From: Gorsachius magnificus
Taxonomy: Eukaryota; Chordata; Aves; Pelecaniformes; Ardeidae
Assembly (NCBI GenBank): GCA_034008185.1
Contig: CM067082.1
Coordinates: 126,605,988-126,669,987 of the forward strand
DNA length: 64,000 nucleotides
Direction: 5' to 3'
Position numbers and translations under genes: made by a program
The notes under the pieces: generated by a model
Told to the model about the DNA's origin: nothing
The model's database searches: none
What the model saw: the letters and a program-made list of their open reading frames with translations, nothing else
Shown: positions 10,151 through 23,999 of the stretch, piece after piece
How positions within the stretch are numbered: position 1 is the stretch's first letter
Layout: each line of letters starts with the position of its first letter

Positions 10151-13100
10151 TACAGAGTTATTTTCTATCTCACATGTTTGTACAGTTCTGCATACCTACA
10201 GAACATCCATCAAAAATAAGAGAATTACCTGGGACAAATTTAAAATTGCCTGTGTTACGCTAATGCTACATAGAAATTAATACAATTAACTTGCTTTTGA
10301 GGTTGTAAATAAATTTCACCTGGGAAGGTGTGAAGTAAATGCAAAATATTGCAGATAAATGCATATTTCCTTTTTTCTTCTTGTTAACGGAAATATTTTA
10401 TCAGCATTTATCAGGTGAAACCCAGAAGCCTGAGGAAAGATCACTAGGATATCCCACCTGCATTCCAGCTCTTGCTCCAGAAGAGTGCAGGTCTCCCATA
10501 GGTCCAGTAGCTGCAAGCCCTGTGCAGATGTTTCAAATACTCCACGCTGTCTAAAGCATTCAGGCATTTGAATGACTTCTCTCGCTCATACTATTTATCT
10601 TGCTGATGGCACTGATGACATCACTGTGACCCTAACAAGTTCAGGAGCAGAATTTTGGGAGAATGTGGTTTTTTCCAATAAATAATACATGTTTGACCCT
10701 ACGTTTAAACAGTTCAGACTGTTTTAAATTTGAAGCTAGTGATTAACTTGACTGGTTAGACTACTGCCTGGGAAACAAGAGATTTTAATTCTTAAGGTTT
10801 TCTAGTATTATGTGCAATATAAATGAATATATGCTACACAATGGTAAGGGAAGAAGGCAAAATAGTCCCAGCAGACTGCATCATGTGGATGAACTAGCTC
10901 ATTCAAATCCAGCTTCAGTCTGACTTGACATCTGAGTGCTACCCTGGAGAACAAAGAATGCTGCCACCACACATGTGACAGGCCCGATGGAGAAGTGTTC
11001 CAACAGATACATAAATGCTCAGTCTTACTTTTTTATCAGCACAATTTGGATGTATCGTTCATTTCAACGTAACCAACTCTTAAACTTTGTTCTCTGGCCA
11101 GTCTGTGTGCTGGAGTGTTCCTGCAGTTTACCTTCCAAGTCTGATCGATAGTCAGAAAAGAAATTCTCATCTGCTGCAGCTCTGTTATGGGTATGTAAAC
11201 AACATTATGTTAAATGATCCTATTACCCTAGTCTCAGAAATTCACACCCTAACGTTTCAAAATGTAAGTGCACTTCCACAATGCTTTGTATCTATCCTAA
11301 CATATTAAAAAAAAAAACCCAAAACCAAAGCCCTCAGTTGCTGTGATCACATATGCTTTCCAGAGCATGGTAACTGGAATTTTTGGTCCTCTATAATGTG
11401 CAGGCTTGGAATGCCTTCATGGGAAGATATTTTACTAGGGAAGTTATTATAAAAGTGTCACTGTTAGTCATGTAAGTAAACTTCCTGTATTCAGTACTTC
11501 AAGTTACTAATGTTGGTATTTTTAATAAAAATGTATTATGCCTGTTTAAAACTTTTAATACTGCTTCCTAACAAAATTGACCACCTTAGCCTTTAAGTAG
11601 GAACTGTTTCCAAAAGGATAATGTCTGCAGAGCTCTCTACGTGTAGAAGTCAATACTGTTCCTCCTGATGTCCGATGGCAGTGTGCCTGTTAATTCAGAG
11701 AAATCTTTGCCACTGGGCTGGTTTCATAACCTACAGATATTGAAAAAAGCCCTTAACTTTTCATTTTCAAAGTAATTTTCAGATGTAAACGTCTGGTATT
11801 CTGCCTTTAATATGTTGGCAATGCGGCTATGTTTACATGGTGAAAACTGTGCCATGCAGAGGTGCACAAAGGCAGTTGTAAATTAATTACCGTGGGTATT
11901 GGAAGGTCTGTGTCCATTGCTGGCCCCTAAACACTATCTGTTGAGCCATGAGGGTTCAGGGAACGTGTTTGGAGAGCATAGGCATTCCCAGTAACAACAA
12001 CAAAAAGTGTAATAACTAAATGTTCAGTTAATGCTATGAAAATATACCATGGCAAATACATGTCCTGTGGCGAATTCATACTGTAATATGAAATACATGC
12101 AAGTGATCATATGCAAATACAAAATTAAAGTCTGAAGAAGAGTTTGAGTTTATACATGTAAGAACTTGCATGTACGTTGATTCAAGGGAAAAGGAGTGCA
12201 AAGACAGTACCAGAACTCTTAAAACAAAAAGTCTTGATTTATGTAATACTGATCATGCATCTTAATCTAAATATGGGATAAAATATGTTTATTGGCTACC
12301 TGGCACTGAAACTGTTTCTTCATGCCTTCTGCCCTGGAAAAAACCCTGACTACTACTAAAAAGTAGCTAAATCTACTTAAAGAGTTAGGATCAAATGACA
12401 TCTGGACACTGCATCAGTGTATCAAAGCCAATTAATGGATTAATTGAGTTGTCTCTTAAATCTGTGTACATGGCAAAAGCCACCATTACAATACTGTCCT
12501 GCACAGAAAATAGGATGGAACAGACCTTCTAGATCAAGTCCACTGTTTTTCTCTGACATTCATATGATCACATTTATAAATTTGTTCTCTTACTGCAAAT
12601 TAGCAGCAGAATGAAAATAGCATAATTGTGTTTCACAACCGTTTCTGATTCTGTTTCTTCTTTCTTGCCTTCATGCTTGACCAAAAGGGAGCAGATAATA
12701 CAGAATGATGAAGGGCTGGACAAGGTGCTTGAAGAGCACCTTCCTGAACTGCGAGATTCTCACAAACTACATAGCTGTGATTGACTTGAAGTTTTTCTAC
12801 AGCTGGTAGGCATGATGTTTTCACTGTCATGTAGGAACAGTTTAATAAATTAAGACTAAAGTTTTATTATGCCCATGCTCTCATTTTTCATATCATCTTA
12901 CAATGATACATAGAGGCATGGTATGTATACCAGTATGTATTGGCCTTGTTTGGGCCCACGACTAACAAAGGTATGTATTCAAGTTCACAAAACTGTACAG
13001 GGGAGAAAAATACATGAGAGCATGTTTGTAAAAGTGGTAGGGAACTCAAAACAACTAACAGTCATTGTAGAAGAGCACAATTTTAGCCCAATATGGACTC

Positions 13101-14446
13101 TTTGGAACTGTGAAATACAGAGGAATTACTCAAACTACATGAATTATAAAGAGCTTCTAGATAACTACTTGGACTTCTAGGTACACCGCTACCTTTGAGA
13201 ATTGGACTTTTATGCCTGCCAGGCTGAGTTTGTGATTTATTTTTAAAAAGACGTGTACAGTTATAAAATCGCATATGGGTAGAGCCCGCTTCCACTTCTA
13301 CAGAAGTACCCGTGGTTTTAAAATAAAGTGATAGATGCATTCTGTAAAGTGTACCAGCAGACCTTAAAAGCAATTGTCATCTTAGAGAGCTGTTCTACCT
13401 TCACATACTTCGGTGCTTTAATCCGTAATACAGCTTTCTCCACCTCTAAATATACTTGGTAATTGCTCCAACACCACAGTAAGCTCACTTCTGGCAAGTT
13501 CTAGGGGTTTTTTATTAGCAAAGAGCAGTACTTCATAACTGTACAATTTCTAAGCAGCAGCTGAAGTATTTTCAGTCCATTTACTGTATTTATATTTCCC
13601 CAGGCTCCCACTAGTTTGATTCCTTCTTAGGCAAATGTTTCCAGTAGCTGCAGGTGTCAGAGCTACCTGATTGTTTGCCTTGAGGAAACAGAAGATTTGC
13701 TGTTAGTTAAAGGTTACTGATACAAGGAAGTTCCCAGTTTTGTGTGTCTGCTTATTGATGAATAGGAATAACTTTCCATTAAAAGGTATTGGTCTGATGT
13801 GATAAAAAAAAATCTAGTCACACACACACATACATACATAGCATTGTCTTTTGTTATTCTAGCTCATTCAAGGTGATAAGATTTTCACCTAAAAAATATT
13901 ACTCAAATATACTGTTTCATTAAAGCCAAACATTTTTAGTAAGTTCTAATGATCCAGGAAACTATGTAACTTCAGAATGGAAACGAGAATTGTTAAGAGC
14001 TGAACTTCTGGATTTAAAAAATACTACTTTGAAACAAAGCTTTTCACATAACTGTTAAAAAAATTGTTCAACAAGTTCAGAATTTTGAAATACTTTTGCA
14101 AAATGGAGTGGATGCCTTCTAGTTATTTGTTTCCTTACTATCTTTCAGTAATGGCATAAGTTTGATCTTGATTATTGTAATTCTGTTTTCCAGGACCACC
14201 ACCATTTTGTCACCCAAATCAGAATACAGCTGGGGTTTATTTGCCTTCAAATTATTCTATGTCAAAATTATTTTCCCTGGTTACAAGAAAAAATCATAGA
14301 TTAAATTTAAGGTGGAATGCTGTAATAATTTAGTATTGATTTAACTGTCTTAAGATATATAAACCCCACCCTGGTTAAACTAGTCTACATAATCAAGAAG
14401 AAATTACTGTATCCTCAATTTCCCCAAATTTTTAAACCTAAGCAAA

Positions 14447-14900
14447 GAACATGTCCAGAGGAGAGCAACAAAGCTGGTGAGGGGTCTGGAGCACAAGTCT
14501 TCTGAGGAGTGGCTGAGGGAACTGGGGTTGTTCAGCCTGGAGAAGAGGAGGCTGAGGGGAGACCTTATTGCCCTCTACAGCTGCCTGACAGGAGGCTGTA
14601 GCGAGGTGGGGGTCGGTCTCTTCTCCCTGGTAACAGGCGATAGGACGAGGAGAAATGGCCTCAAGTTGTGCCAGACCAGGTTTAAGTTAGACATTAGGAA
14701 AAATTTCTTCACAGAAAGGGTTGTTAAGCATTGGAATGGGCTGCCCAGGGAAGTGGTCGAGTCCCCATCCCTGGAGGTATTTAAAAGACGGGTAGATGAG
14801 TTGCTCAGGGACATCGTTTAGTGGTGGGATGGCAGGGTTAGGTTAATGGTTGGAGTTGATGATCTTAAGGTTCTTTTCCAACCTAAATGATTCTATGAAT
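14447..14900 (+). mobile_element. CR1 LINE, 3' end of ORF2 plus 3'UTR
   Basis: Plus-orientation CR1, truncated at its 5' side. An open frame from about 14477 to a TAG at 14819-14821 (about 114 codons) encodes the C-terminal end of the CR1 reverse-transcriptase ORF, with the family's typical words such as [40 protein letters not shown] and [13 protein letters not shown]. After the stop comes the short CR1 3'UTR (TTAGTGGTGGGATGGCAG ... GATGATCTTAAGG), ending at ATTCTATGAAT. The uninterrupted frame means this copy is comparatively young among those in the window. Confidence 0.95.
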
Positions 14901-15874
14901 ATATATTCCATTAAATTCATGCCAAACTATCTAGCACTATAGTTATACAGTTTTCATTCCCACTTTAATTTTTCAGATTTTCAGAAAATAACAAACATTC
15001 ATCCTTTGAAAATCCTCTAGTCCTTGTTACTTTCTAATTCATTCTTTATGTCCAGGAACTTAATTTTTACACCCTGTTCCAGACTCCGCTATCTGAACTG
15101 TGAATATGCCCAAATGGGAAGAAAAAATTAGTAAAATTTCTAAGCTGAAAATGTGAAACTGGCTTCAACAAATTGTATTCATTCTTCAACCTTAGTAACT
15201 GACATCCCCAAGGCAAAAGTACAGTAGCTTGGGATAAAATTAGGGTTCTCTCAAAAAATTCTCCAGTATTGCAGTTTCCCTTTGGTGCTCTGGGACAAAG
15301 TGCAGTTCTAGTAAGTTTTTAAAAAATGCTAAAAATTAATGTTTAGTAATCTGATTGGCTAAGAATACTGATTTATGCAGGCTTTTTGGAAGGTGACATT
15401 AAACACTTGCTTGTAACTCTAGATACCTGAATAGCTTTTAAATTTAGTCCTTGTTTTCAGCTTGAAAAACAATAAAAAATGTACACATTTTATGAAACTA
15501 CACTTTATATATGTAAATGCCTTGATTAAAATATTCTTTAGGGCCAGGAATAAAATATTGCCTAGTGCACACTGTGATAACTTTCTACAAGATTTCCTGT
15601 GTCTGTCAGTGCTTTGTTGGGAATTTAGTGGAGTTGGAGATATATCTGTGAGCTTTTTATACAGTATCGTCTTAACTCTTAGAACGGTCTAAACCACATA
15701 CTATTAAAGCATTAATAACTGCCAGTAAATCTTAAGGGGTTTAATGCTAATGGTTGGTCACTAGTAAGCAGTGCTGAATATTTAACTCCTGGGTAGATTG
15801 GATTGTAGTTAAATACTGTTTTTCCCAAATAGTCACTAGCAAAAAAACCCCACCACAAATAAGAACAAGATAAG

Positions 15875-16112
15875 AAAAATAAGAAATAAGAAAAACTTCT
15901 TCACCGAGAGGGTTGTCAGGCTCTGGAATGGGCTGTCCAGGGAGGTGGTGGAGTCCTCATCCCTTGAGGTCTTTAAAAGAAGGATAAATGAGGTGCTTAG
16001 GGACATGGTTTAGTGGTGGGATGGCAGTGCTAGGTTAACGGTTGGACTCGATGATCTTAAAGGTCTTTTCCAACCGAGGTGATTCTATGATTCTATGATT
16101 CTATGATTCTAA
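15875..16112 (+). mobile_element. CR1 LINE, 3'-terminal fragment
   Basis: A shorter plus-orientation CR1 copy that starts within the AAAAACTTCTTCACCGAGAG region. It continues through the GGGCTGTCCAGGGAGGTGG segment and the TTGGACTCGATGATCTTAAA 3'UTR. It ends in four ATTCTATG units (about 16081-16110), the microsatellite-like CR1 terminus. It lies about 1 kb from the copy at 14.45 kb in the same orientation, but its 5' truncation point and sequence differ, so it is an independent insertion rather than a duplication. Confidence 0.95.
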
Positions 16113-16199
16113 GTTAAACTGACATTCATTGTAACTGGCTTTCTGGGGGTTTTTTTGTTAGGTTTTTTTTTTCCCTCCATATTACTGTGCTAACCACAT

Positions 16200-16740
16200 A
16201 CTTAAACAACTTTGGCGTACAATGTGTGTGCTAAAATTAAACAGCACATCCTGAACAATTTTCTCTGATCTTTTCCCATACTGCCTAAAAGAACCAAAAA
16301 AGTCCCAATTACTGTTTTAGAAATACCTTCAACAAAGGTAGAAAGCAGTTCTGCAGAATTCCCACAGAACTTCAAAAATGACACAGACTAGTATTTGCAA
16401 CTGGTACCTGAGACATCCCACAGTAAAATTCCGACATGGTGCTCCGTAACCTCAAAGCATCCTCGGTCACTTTGGAGAGGCAGTCAGACCTTACGGCCTT
16501 CACAGAACAGCCAGTGTGGACGAGTGCCTTTACAGCCCTCTTGACAACAATGCAGCGCAACACCTCTATCCTCAATGCTCTGATTGCCTTCAGGACTTCA
16601 CTGTTGGTCATTAAGGTTCTTAATTGTGCAGCTTCTCATTACACTCTGACCCTCAGCAGATGCATTTACCTCAGTGATCCAGTATCGCTTACGTTGTATA
16701 GGCCATGCCATTTTGTGTCACAAGGATAGTGGAGGAACAG
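16200..16740 (-). other. Unassigned GC/CpG-richer block with overlapping open frames
   Basis: Within AT-rich DNA, 16,430-16,640 is clearly richer in G+C and contains several CpG dinucleotides. It is open on both strands (79 codons minus, 97 codons plus). Three minus-strand frames follow each other with frame changes: one starting at an ATG near 16,710 and stopping near 16,600, one from 16,611 to 16,372, and one from about 16,384 to 16,202. Further left on the minus strand there is an A-rich stretch near 16,170. This could be a decayed retrocopy, a non-coding RNA exon or chance. I do not recognise the translated sequence as any family. Confidence 0.25.
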
Positions 16741-19700
16741 GTAGACAAGAAGAAAGAAAAAAAATTAACTTGTGGAATCACAGAGACATAAAGGTAAGAT
16801 CAAAAAGCCCCAGAATTAAGTACCCCTGTCTTAACAATCCCATTAGGAAATGTGACTGTGGGAAATTTAGGGGAAAGCAATGCCTTGCTTCAGTGGCATT
16901 CTTGATACAGGGAGGATTATCTCCTTTTTGTCTAATGCTCAAATGCAGAAGACCTTTATCCAGATTTAAAAGGGAGACATATGAGTTATAAAACCTAGTA
17001 TTGCTGTGCCTGACTCCTGAAACCCTCTCTCTTACAGAAATTCAGAATTTTGAGTGAACTTGCCATGCTCAATGCCCTGGAAAAATTAGGTGTCTAGAAG
17101 GGGATTAATCGAAATGAGTTCACAGAGCAGATTTTAAACCAGGCTAACCAACAGGAAATGCAATTTGCAGCTGTGACTTCTATGAGAGTGAGGTGTGCAA
17201 AGCAGCCCCGGTGCCTTTTTTCCCTCTAAAGAATGACGAGAACATTGAGAGGTAATTTTTAGGCAGGGGCACCTCTACCCAAAGGGACTCCCCTTGTCCC
17301 CAAGACTGTCCAGCATCAGCACAGCATGCCAGTTGCATCAATCTTTCTGTGTGCACTTTATTCTGAGAAGGTCTTCTATGCCCCAAATCTGATGAATACA
17401 GAGACCAAATCACTCCTCTGCCAGATTTGTGGCAGGAATTTCAATCTAAGCCTTCCAGGAGCAAAATATAGCTGCTGGTCCAGTGGATAGACTGCAATGG
17501 TGAGGCTATTCCACTTACCTTTTCCTTTTTTTTTTTTTTTTACTTAAGTTTTGTTGACAACAAAAACTTCCCTTAAAAAAGATGAGTGTGGCTGGTGCTG
17601 CCTTTGCCTTGGCCTGGGATAGCCTGTTTGCCTTCCATGCAGGTGAAAGCTTGTTAAACTGTTCCCTTAAAGAAAGATCAATCATTTTAGGTCTCAAAAC
17701 TGTTCTAGGATACCTAGATACCTTACAGCTTTTTTGTAAGCCCAGCAACCAAAACTAATCTCAATGGTTTGTGTGAAGAGATACTTACATCAATAAATCC
17801 TGAAGCTCTATACCAAGGAAATTATTTTTATCCACGTTTTGCTCGCAGAGAATTCAAAGCACAGAATTCTAAAAGCATAGAATGGCAGTGATGGAAATAA
17901 AATTAAGATCTACTGACTCTCAATTCTATGCCCAAATAGCAGGGCAATTAGAAAAAAAAAAAGAAAAAGTGGATTTAAAGGTATTTTAGTAAAATAGTTC
18001 TAAACACTTTTAAAATACTTAAATGGCGTGCAGTGAAGTTTTAGTCTGAGAAGAGTTTTTTGGAGTGCCTGAAAATTGTTATGTTAAAAGTGATCCTACA
18101 TTCTTGCTTGACCAGGACACTCACAGAATATAGTGATTGTTTCCATGTTCCATCAAAAATTTTGAAATAACTTTTTATCCCAAATTTTGCCTGAAAAGCG
18201 AGCCAGAGAGAACATACTCTCCCTCAGTTTGTGCTTTATCAAAGTGAATCTGGTCACTCTTTTTGAAAGATGTCTCCATATTTAATACTAACTTTTGAGA
18301 TAAACAATTTTTAAATGAGAACATTGTTCTATTCTCTCAACCTCACAAACTAAGAACTTCCTTTATACCTCATTTTGAGAAGGCAGAGAGCTTACTAGAA
18401 GAAATAAAGAAAAAACACAACTTATACAAATAAGCAATTTTAATTGAAAAATGATGACAAAATCCTAACTATTTGGACTGTGCAATCTGTTTTTGATTTT
18501 GGACATAAAAGAGCCTTAATTTTATAGAAAAGACATGATGGGACTATGTATTATTCAAAGTTCTCAATTGTCAATATAAATATTATGATCTTGTTCAACA
18601 GTAAGGGGATTGTATTATTTTGGCAATATTCAAAATGCAATCAACCATAGATTATGAATGCCTTTAGACACTGTGCAATGGTGCATAAAACCAATCAATT
18701 ATCCTTTTTAGCTAGGCTTATCTGGCACTGAGACTGGAAACCTATTCCACTGTGAATTCTATGCACCTCAAAAATACATACAAATTATTTTCTTGTTTCT
18801 GTTTCCTTAATTAGTATACATGACATTCCTAGTTGTACTGGGCATGGGAATCTTTACCAACCAATTTTCACATATCTGTCCTACTTCTATGAAATTTATC
18901 TAGGAATTAAATAAACCCACTCTTTATCACTCTTTAGAACCTTGTTGTATGTATCTTCTTGTCTCAGTCTCTTGTGGTACCTCACCATGTTATTAAACAA
19001 CATGTGCAGCATGGAACTCAAAATTCTGTGGCATACCATCAGGGTTTTGCATCATTTCGAACTTCACATGACAGTGAAGGACCCAATGTGTTTGCAGTAT
19101 GGTTCCCTGAATAATTACTCAAGTTATACTACCAGTATAGGTCAGTTTGGATCTTTGCCACCCCTGCTATTTGTAATCCTGATCAGAAATAGACAATTGT
19201 GCCAAACTGCATCCTGTCAATCTGCTCATATGAAACTCAGCAGCATCAAGGAATTTCTTTGAATGCTATGTAGTGGCCTCCCACAGAGGAACAAAGGAGC
19301 CAGAGAAAGATATTATATTCCCTGAGCTTCCTGCACATCACTCTGCTTTATTCAAAATGTCAAATCCCCTCTCTTCTTGGCTAAATAAGCCATTCATTTA
19401 AGACTTGATTCCAATCAGTAATCCAGTTCACCATTATATTAAAAATGGCACATCCCATTTTATCACAACTGTAAGGCATGGAAGTTTTCTCCACATTCCT
19501 TAGGATATGTTGCATTTAGAGGATGCTCTCTTCAATCATACTACTACTGTCTTGACAGTTTAGTCATTGTTATTCATGAGGACTTCTTGATGCTTATCTG
19601 CAAGTTGTTCAAACTTGTCAAGAAGATCACATAGCGATGACCTTGAAATGAGAATGAATGAGGCCTTTGTGTTCTATAAATCAGTAACAGTCAGCACGGT

Positions 19701-20394
19701 GCTTGTATTTTTCTCCTGGGAGAAAAGATGATAGCTACCTTTGGCCATAAGCTTCTGTACTTTTACATAATACTTGTTACTAATGCAAAATTAAACCTCT
19801 AACATATGAGGTGGAAAAAACACCCCTCAGATGAAAGTGGAAAGGAAACTTTTCAAAACCAGTGTTCAGCCTAAGTTGCTAGGGCAGGAGTAATACTGAG
19901 TGTCAGAGAAGGCAATGAATATATATGATTCAGAGTCTTTGAGGAAAACTTTAAAGACATTCCAGAACAGCCTAAGATAATTAAAAGAGCTGTAGATAGA
20001 TAAATGCATTAAAGGAATAACCAAATAGCACATTAGAGGAAAGTGTAAGTATTACTGAAGCACAGCTAAATATATTAGCCTGCTATAGCAAAAAAAGGTA
20101 CTCCTCAAAATTTTAAATTTGAAGTTAATGAATAGCAGTGCATATAAAATAGTAGGTTGAAATAAGTAAAGAGGAAAATGAAACTATATTCTCCAGAAAT
20201 AATTTTTTTAACCCTTAGGAATAAGCAATAAGGAAAAGTAACCTGTCTTACTAGAAAAGCAACTATCAGATTGATAACATGGAAACCTTCAGTTTTCTTT
20301 TCACCAGAATTTGCTGAGAAGTTCCCAAAAAAAATTAATGTCTTGGCATTCTGTGTAACAACATGTAGCTCTAAGAGCAACTTAAATGAATAAG

Positions 20395-20730
20395 GGATTG
20401 AGCAGCTACTTTATGAGGAGAGACTAAAAAGGTTGGGAGTCCTCAGCAGTGAAAGGAGAAGGCTGGAAAGAAAAGTGAGGAAAGGTTATGAAGTCATGAA
20501 AATAGTGGATAAGGTGAAGGCAGAACTTCTGTTCACTCTACCCTGTAATATGAAACTTAATAAAAAGAATAGAACATCAGCTTAAAACAGATAAAACAAA
20601 GCATTTCTTTAAACACAAGGTAATGGACTTCTGGCACTCGCTATCACATGAGATTGCAGAGGCAAACTGTGTCAACGGGTTCAAAAAGGGATTAGACAAA
20701 CAGATGTTTAATTGCAAGCACCATCTGATA
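20395..20730 (+). repeat. Ancient CR1-like LINE fragment
   Basis: The sequence follows the CR1 ORF2 3' region at low similarity. GAGGAGAGACTAAAAAGGTTG corresponds to the [11 protein letters not shown] region. CACAAGGTAATGGACTTCTG and CGGGTTCAAAAAGGGATTAG correspond to the RKNFF...LEVFKR region. Indels and stops break the frame, so the copy is much older than those at 14.5 and 15.9 kb. Confidence 0.7.
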
Positions 20731-23591
20731 GGCATTACTAATCCTAAAAGGGAATGTGAAGCTTGAATAGCTAAGTTTGTTGTTAAAATAATCTAAGAAG
20801 TCAGTGTTACTTATCTTGGCCTTATAGAAGTCAAAATTGGGTGTGCCTAGTAAAAACAATTTCAGTAAATCATGTCCCCTCTTTCAAGGAATACTGCTGC
20901 TTTCCGAATTGTAAGAATTTGTGGTTACATTGTTTTAAATATACAGCTTGTGTATTTTAAGATTCTATATTGCATCATATAAGGTGAAAGTACTACATGG
21001 TTGTATGTGCTTACAAATTTACAGCATACAGCAATGTATTATATATCTCATTAGAAATACAGTGGTGCCAATAATATTTCCCAATACACTGCTTTATTTT
21101 TACATTTATGATGTAGAAAAGTCCATGCTGTAAAACTCATTTTGTTGGCATAAAAGGGGGATGATTGTGTGAAGTTTTTTTGAGGATGAGCTCACAAAAG
21201 TAAATTTTCAGCACATCAGTCGTAATTATACACAGATGCAATTCTTTCTCTGTCTCCATTTTAAAAAAAATTAATAAAAGACACCCTTTCTCTCTATTTG
21301 CTTGCTTCATGAGAAATATAAAAGTAGTCGACAAAATGCATTTTTCAAGCAAATGTATAACACACCTATCAGTAATACCATCTTCCAAATGCTAAGAAAT
21401 TCACTAGAATACCCTGCTTCTAGGGAAATCTCTCAAAACATTCATCCTATCACACCAAGAAAAAAAATTAATTGTTCTGGACTCTGACTAAGGAGAAAAG
21501 GTTTGATCCAGGGCTTTTTAGTTAGCCACCACATTACATACCTTAGAACCATGTAACAAATCTTCAAACACACAGTGGTCTGACCCATCTGTGTTTCCAT
21601 TTTGAAGTTCATTTTTCTGGATGGACTAAAGATTCCAGTCAGATCCACAAAGCCCATCTATGTAGGCTGTGCTCTGCAGGTAGTAGATTCAGGTGAGCCA
21701 TATGAATGATGTCTACATTAGTAAGCAGTGCAGGCTAATAGGAAAGGATTTGTGGCATGAAGGAGTTAGCGCTGAGAGCTTAACATCCACACCACACATT
21801 TCAGGAAAGTTTACTTAGGGGTATTTCTAGCCTGGTCCTGTGACTGGAGAGCGTTAGGTGTGCTTTTGGTACATATCTTCTAGTTTAATCTCATCCAAAA
21901 GGAACGTAGTTCCTATGCTTTGAGATTGCTTTGTGATGCGAATAAAAGCATGGTAATTACTCCAGAAGCACATGCCAAAATGCTAATGGTGAAATGCAGC
22001 TATGGGTATCATCAACATTCAAAATGAGTTACATTTCAGTACTTTAAGCACAAAGGTCTTTCATGGTCTGGCTTAGAGGCCATACTTGTGAACGATTTGC
22101 ATCAGAATAATACTTCTAATGTTCCTTCAGTATGAGACTAGATAAAGCTAGGGAAACTGTAAGATATCTGAGCAAATACTAACTTCATAGAACAAAAAAA
22201 AAATACCTTGTTTGCAAATATAAATATTTGCTTTAACTACATTTATCCACCAGATGGTGTCCCACAACATATCCTTTAGGAGCTGCCTGAAAGAATGAGG
22301 AATGGTTCTACATCTATTTCACAGATACCAATGCTAATTTTTGAACTCACAAATATTATTCAATTCTTGAATGCTCAAGGACAAATTTTAAATTTTATCA
22401 AAGTGCCATATCTGGAAAAAATAATGATAATTGGTGCTTTTTATTGCTGCATTACATTTTGCCCATTTTTGTCTTTCAGTGAGCCATGGAGGCGGGAAGC
22501 TCTCAAGTGTCCTTATTTTTTTAAAAGTGTAGAAAAACTGCATGACTTAGAGAATATTGACACTAAACTAATCAATTCAAGCTGGTTTAGGAAAACGTTG
22601 GGCTTATATAAATAGAAAATATTCAACCATCTACTCAATGACAAAATTTTGAAAAAGTGAAGCCACTAAGAAGTGGAAGAATAGATCCTTTTGATTAATG
22701 ACTCAATAGTGGAAGAATGTTGCCCATACCCATCTGTGTCCCAGACAAAGTGAAGGAGATGGTTTATCTCCTGCCAGGACAAAAGCCAGTACAAAAGGAA
22801 GATCTTACAATGGAGAATTCTGGTGAATCTTCACTTATGGTTCCCCATGGAGTCTGTAGTAACAATAGGGAAAGGAAATGTGACAGACCAAAAGAAATCT
22901 CACAGAAATCCAGAAGATGAGAATTTAAGTTTTTTTACTGAATAGGGCTACAGGTGTGTATATGAGTGGAATTTAGTTCTGTGTTTACAAAAATATACAA
23001 TATCACTACTAGCAGAATAGTAAGATGGGAAAAAACAAACAGAAAATAAAAATAGAATCTATGGTTCCTGTAGTGTGTCATTCATTATGTGTCTTAACTA
23101 AACTGAAAGAGCTCACGACAACAGGCTATATTACCATCTGTACAAAATGCTTCATAAATTCTTGATATTTAAGCCAACACTTCCAATACTTTTTCAAAAT
23201 TAGGAGTCTAAAGCCAGTTCTTAAATCAATGATCTGATTCTCAGTTGTACCAGGTGCCCAACCATATCTGCTGAATCAGTAAGAACTACAGTGCTCAACA
23301 TTTTAATATAGCTTACATAGGTTTGCAAATTTTTCCTCTCACCTTTGCCACTGCTTTCACCAAGGTATTCTCGCCTGTCTTTCCTCTGCAGTATGAGAAT
23401 TGTTGCCAACAGGCAATTTCTCTGTTGGACAAGTAGATACATAATCATGGGTAAAGAAAGGTTGACCTCATACCACGTAGATCCCAGACTCACAGTTGTG
23501 ACCGATTCAGTTAACTTTGAAGAGTGTAAGTGTTTCTTTTCCTGGTGTTCTTTCCAGCATCTGCTTTGGATGAGGAGGAAGGTTCTGGAGC

Positions 23592-23830
23592 TATCACAGA
23601 ATGGCAAGGGTTGGAAGGGACCTTGGGAGATCATCTAGTCCAACCCTCCTACTAAAGCAGGTTCACCTAGAGCAGGTTGCACAGGACATTATCCAGGCTC
23701 CACAACCCACCTGGGCAGCCTGTTCCAGCGTGCTGTCCAGTGCTACCACAATTTGGGAGGTGGCTTCACTGCTCCATGGCCTCCCTCTGCTCCTGCCCAG
23801 TGCCTGCTTGTCCTTCTTCCCAGCAGACAT
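23592..23830 (-). mobile_element. CR1 LINE, minus orientation, 3' region
   Basis: The stretch TATCACAGAATGGCAAGGGT, then TGGAAGGGACC and ATCTAGTCCAACCC, is the reverse complement of the CR1 3' terminus. CCTGGGCAGCCTGTTCCAG follows at about 23,710. Segments usually present between these landmarks look shortened, so internal deletions are likely. No intact frame remains. Confidence 0.9.
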
Positions 23831-23999
23831 TCCTTCAGCACAGCTCTGTGCTTTGGCTTCATCCATCTTTTAGCCACCTCTCAAGCACTGTGATTTGTGG
23901 GTAGTGACCTCCTATGTGGAGAACTGGCCCAGTTACATAAACAGCAAAAATTCCCAAGAATTCAGGCTCCTTTTGGCTTTAAGCCATAGATTTCTATGA

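Noticed and set aside
14575..14814. Minus-strand frame of 79 codons (and the similar one at 50,767-51,006)
   Set aside because: Both are antisense shadows of CR1 ORF2 3' ends. Their mutual similarity comes from the shared repeat, not from a gene pair.
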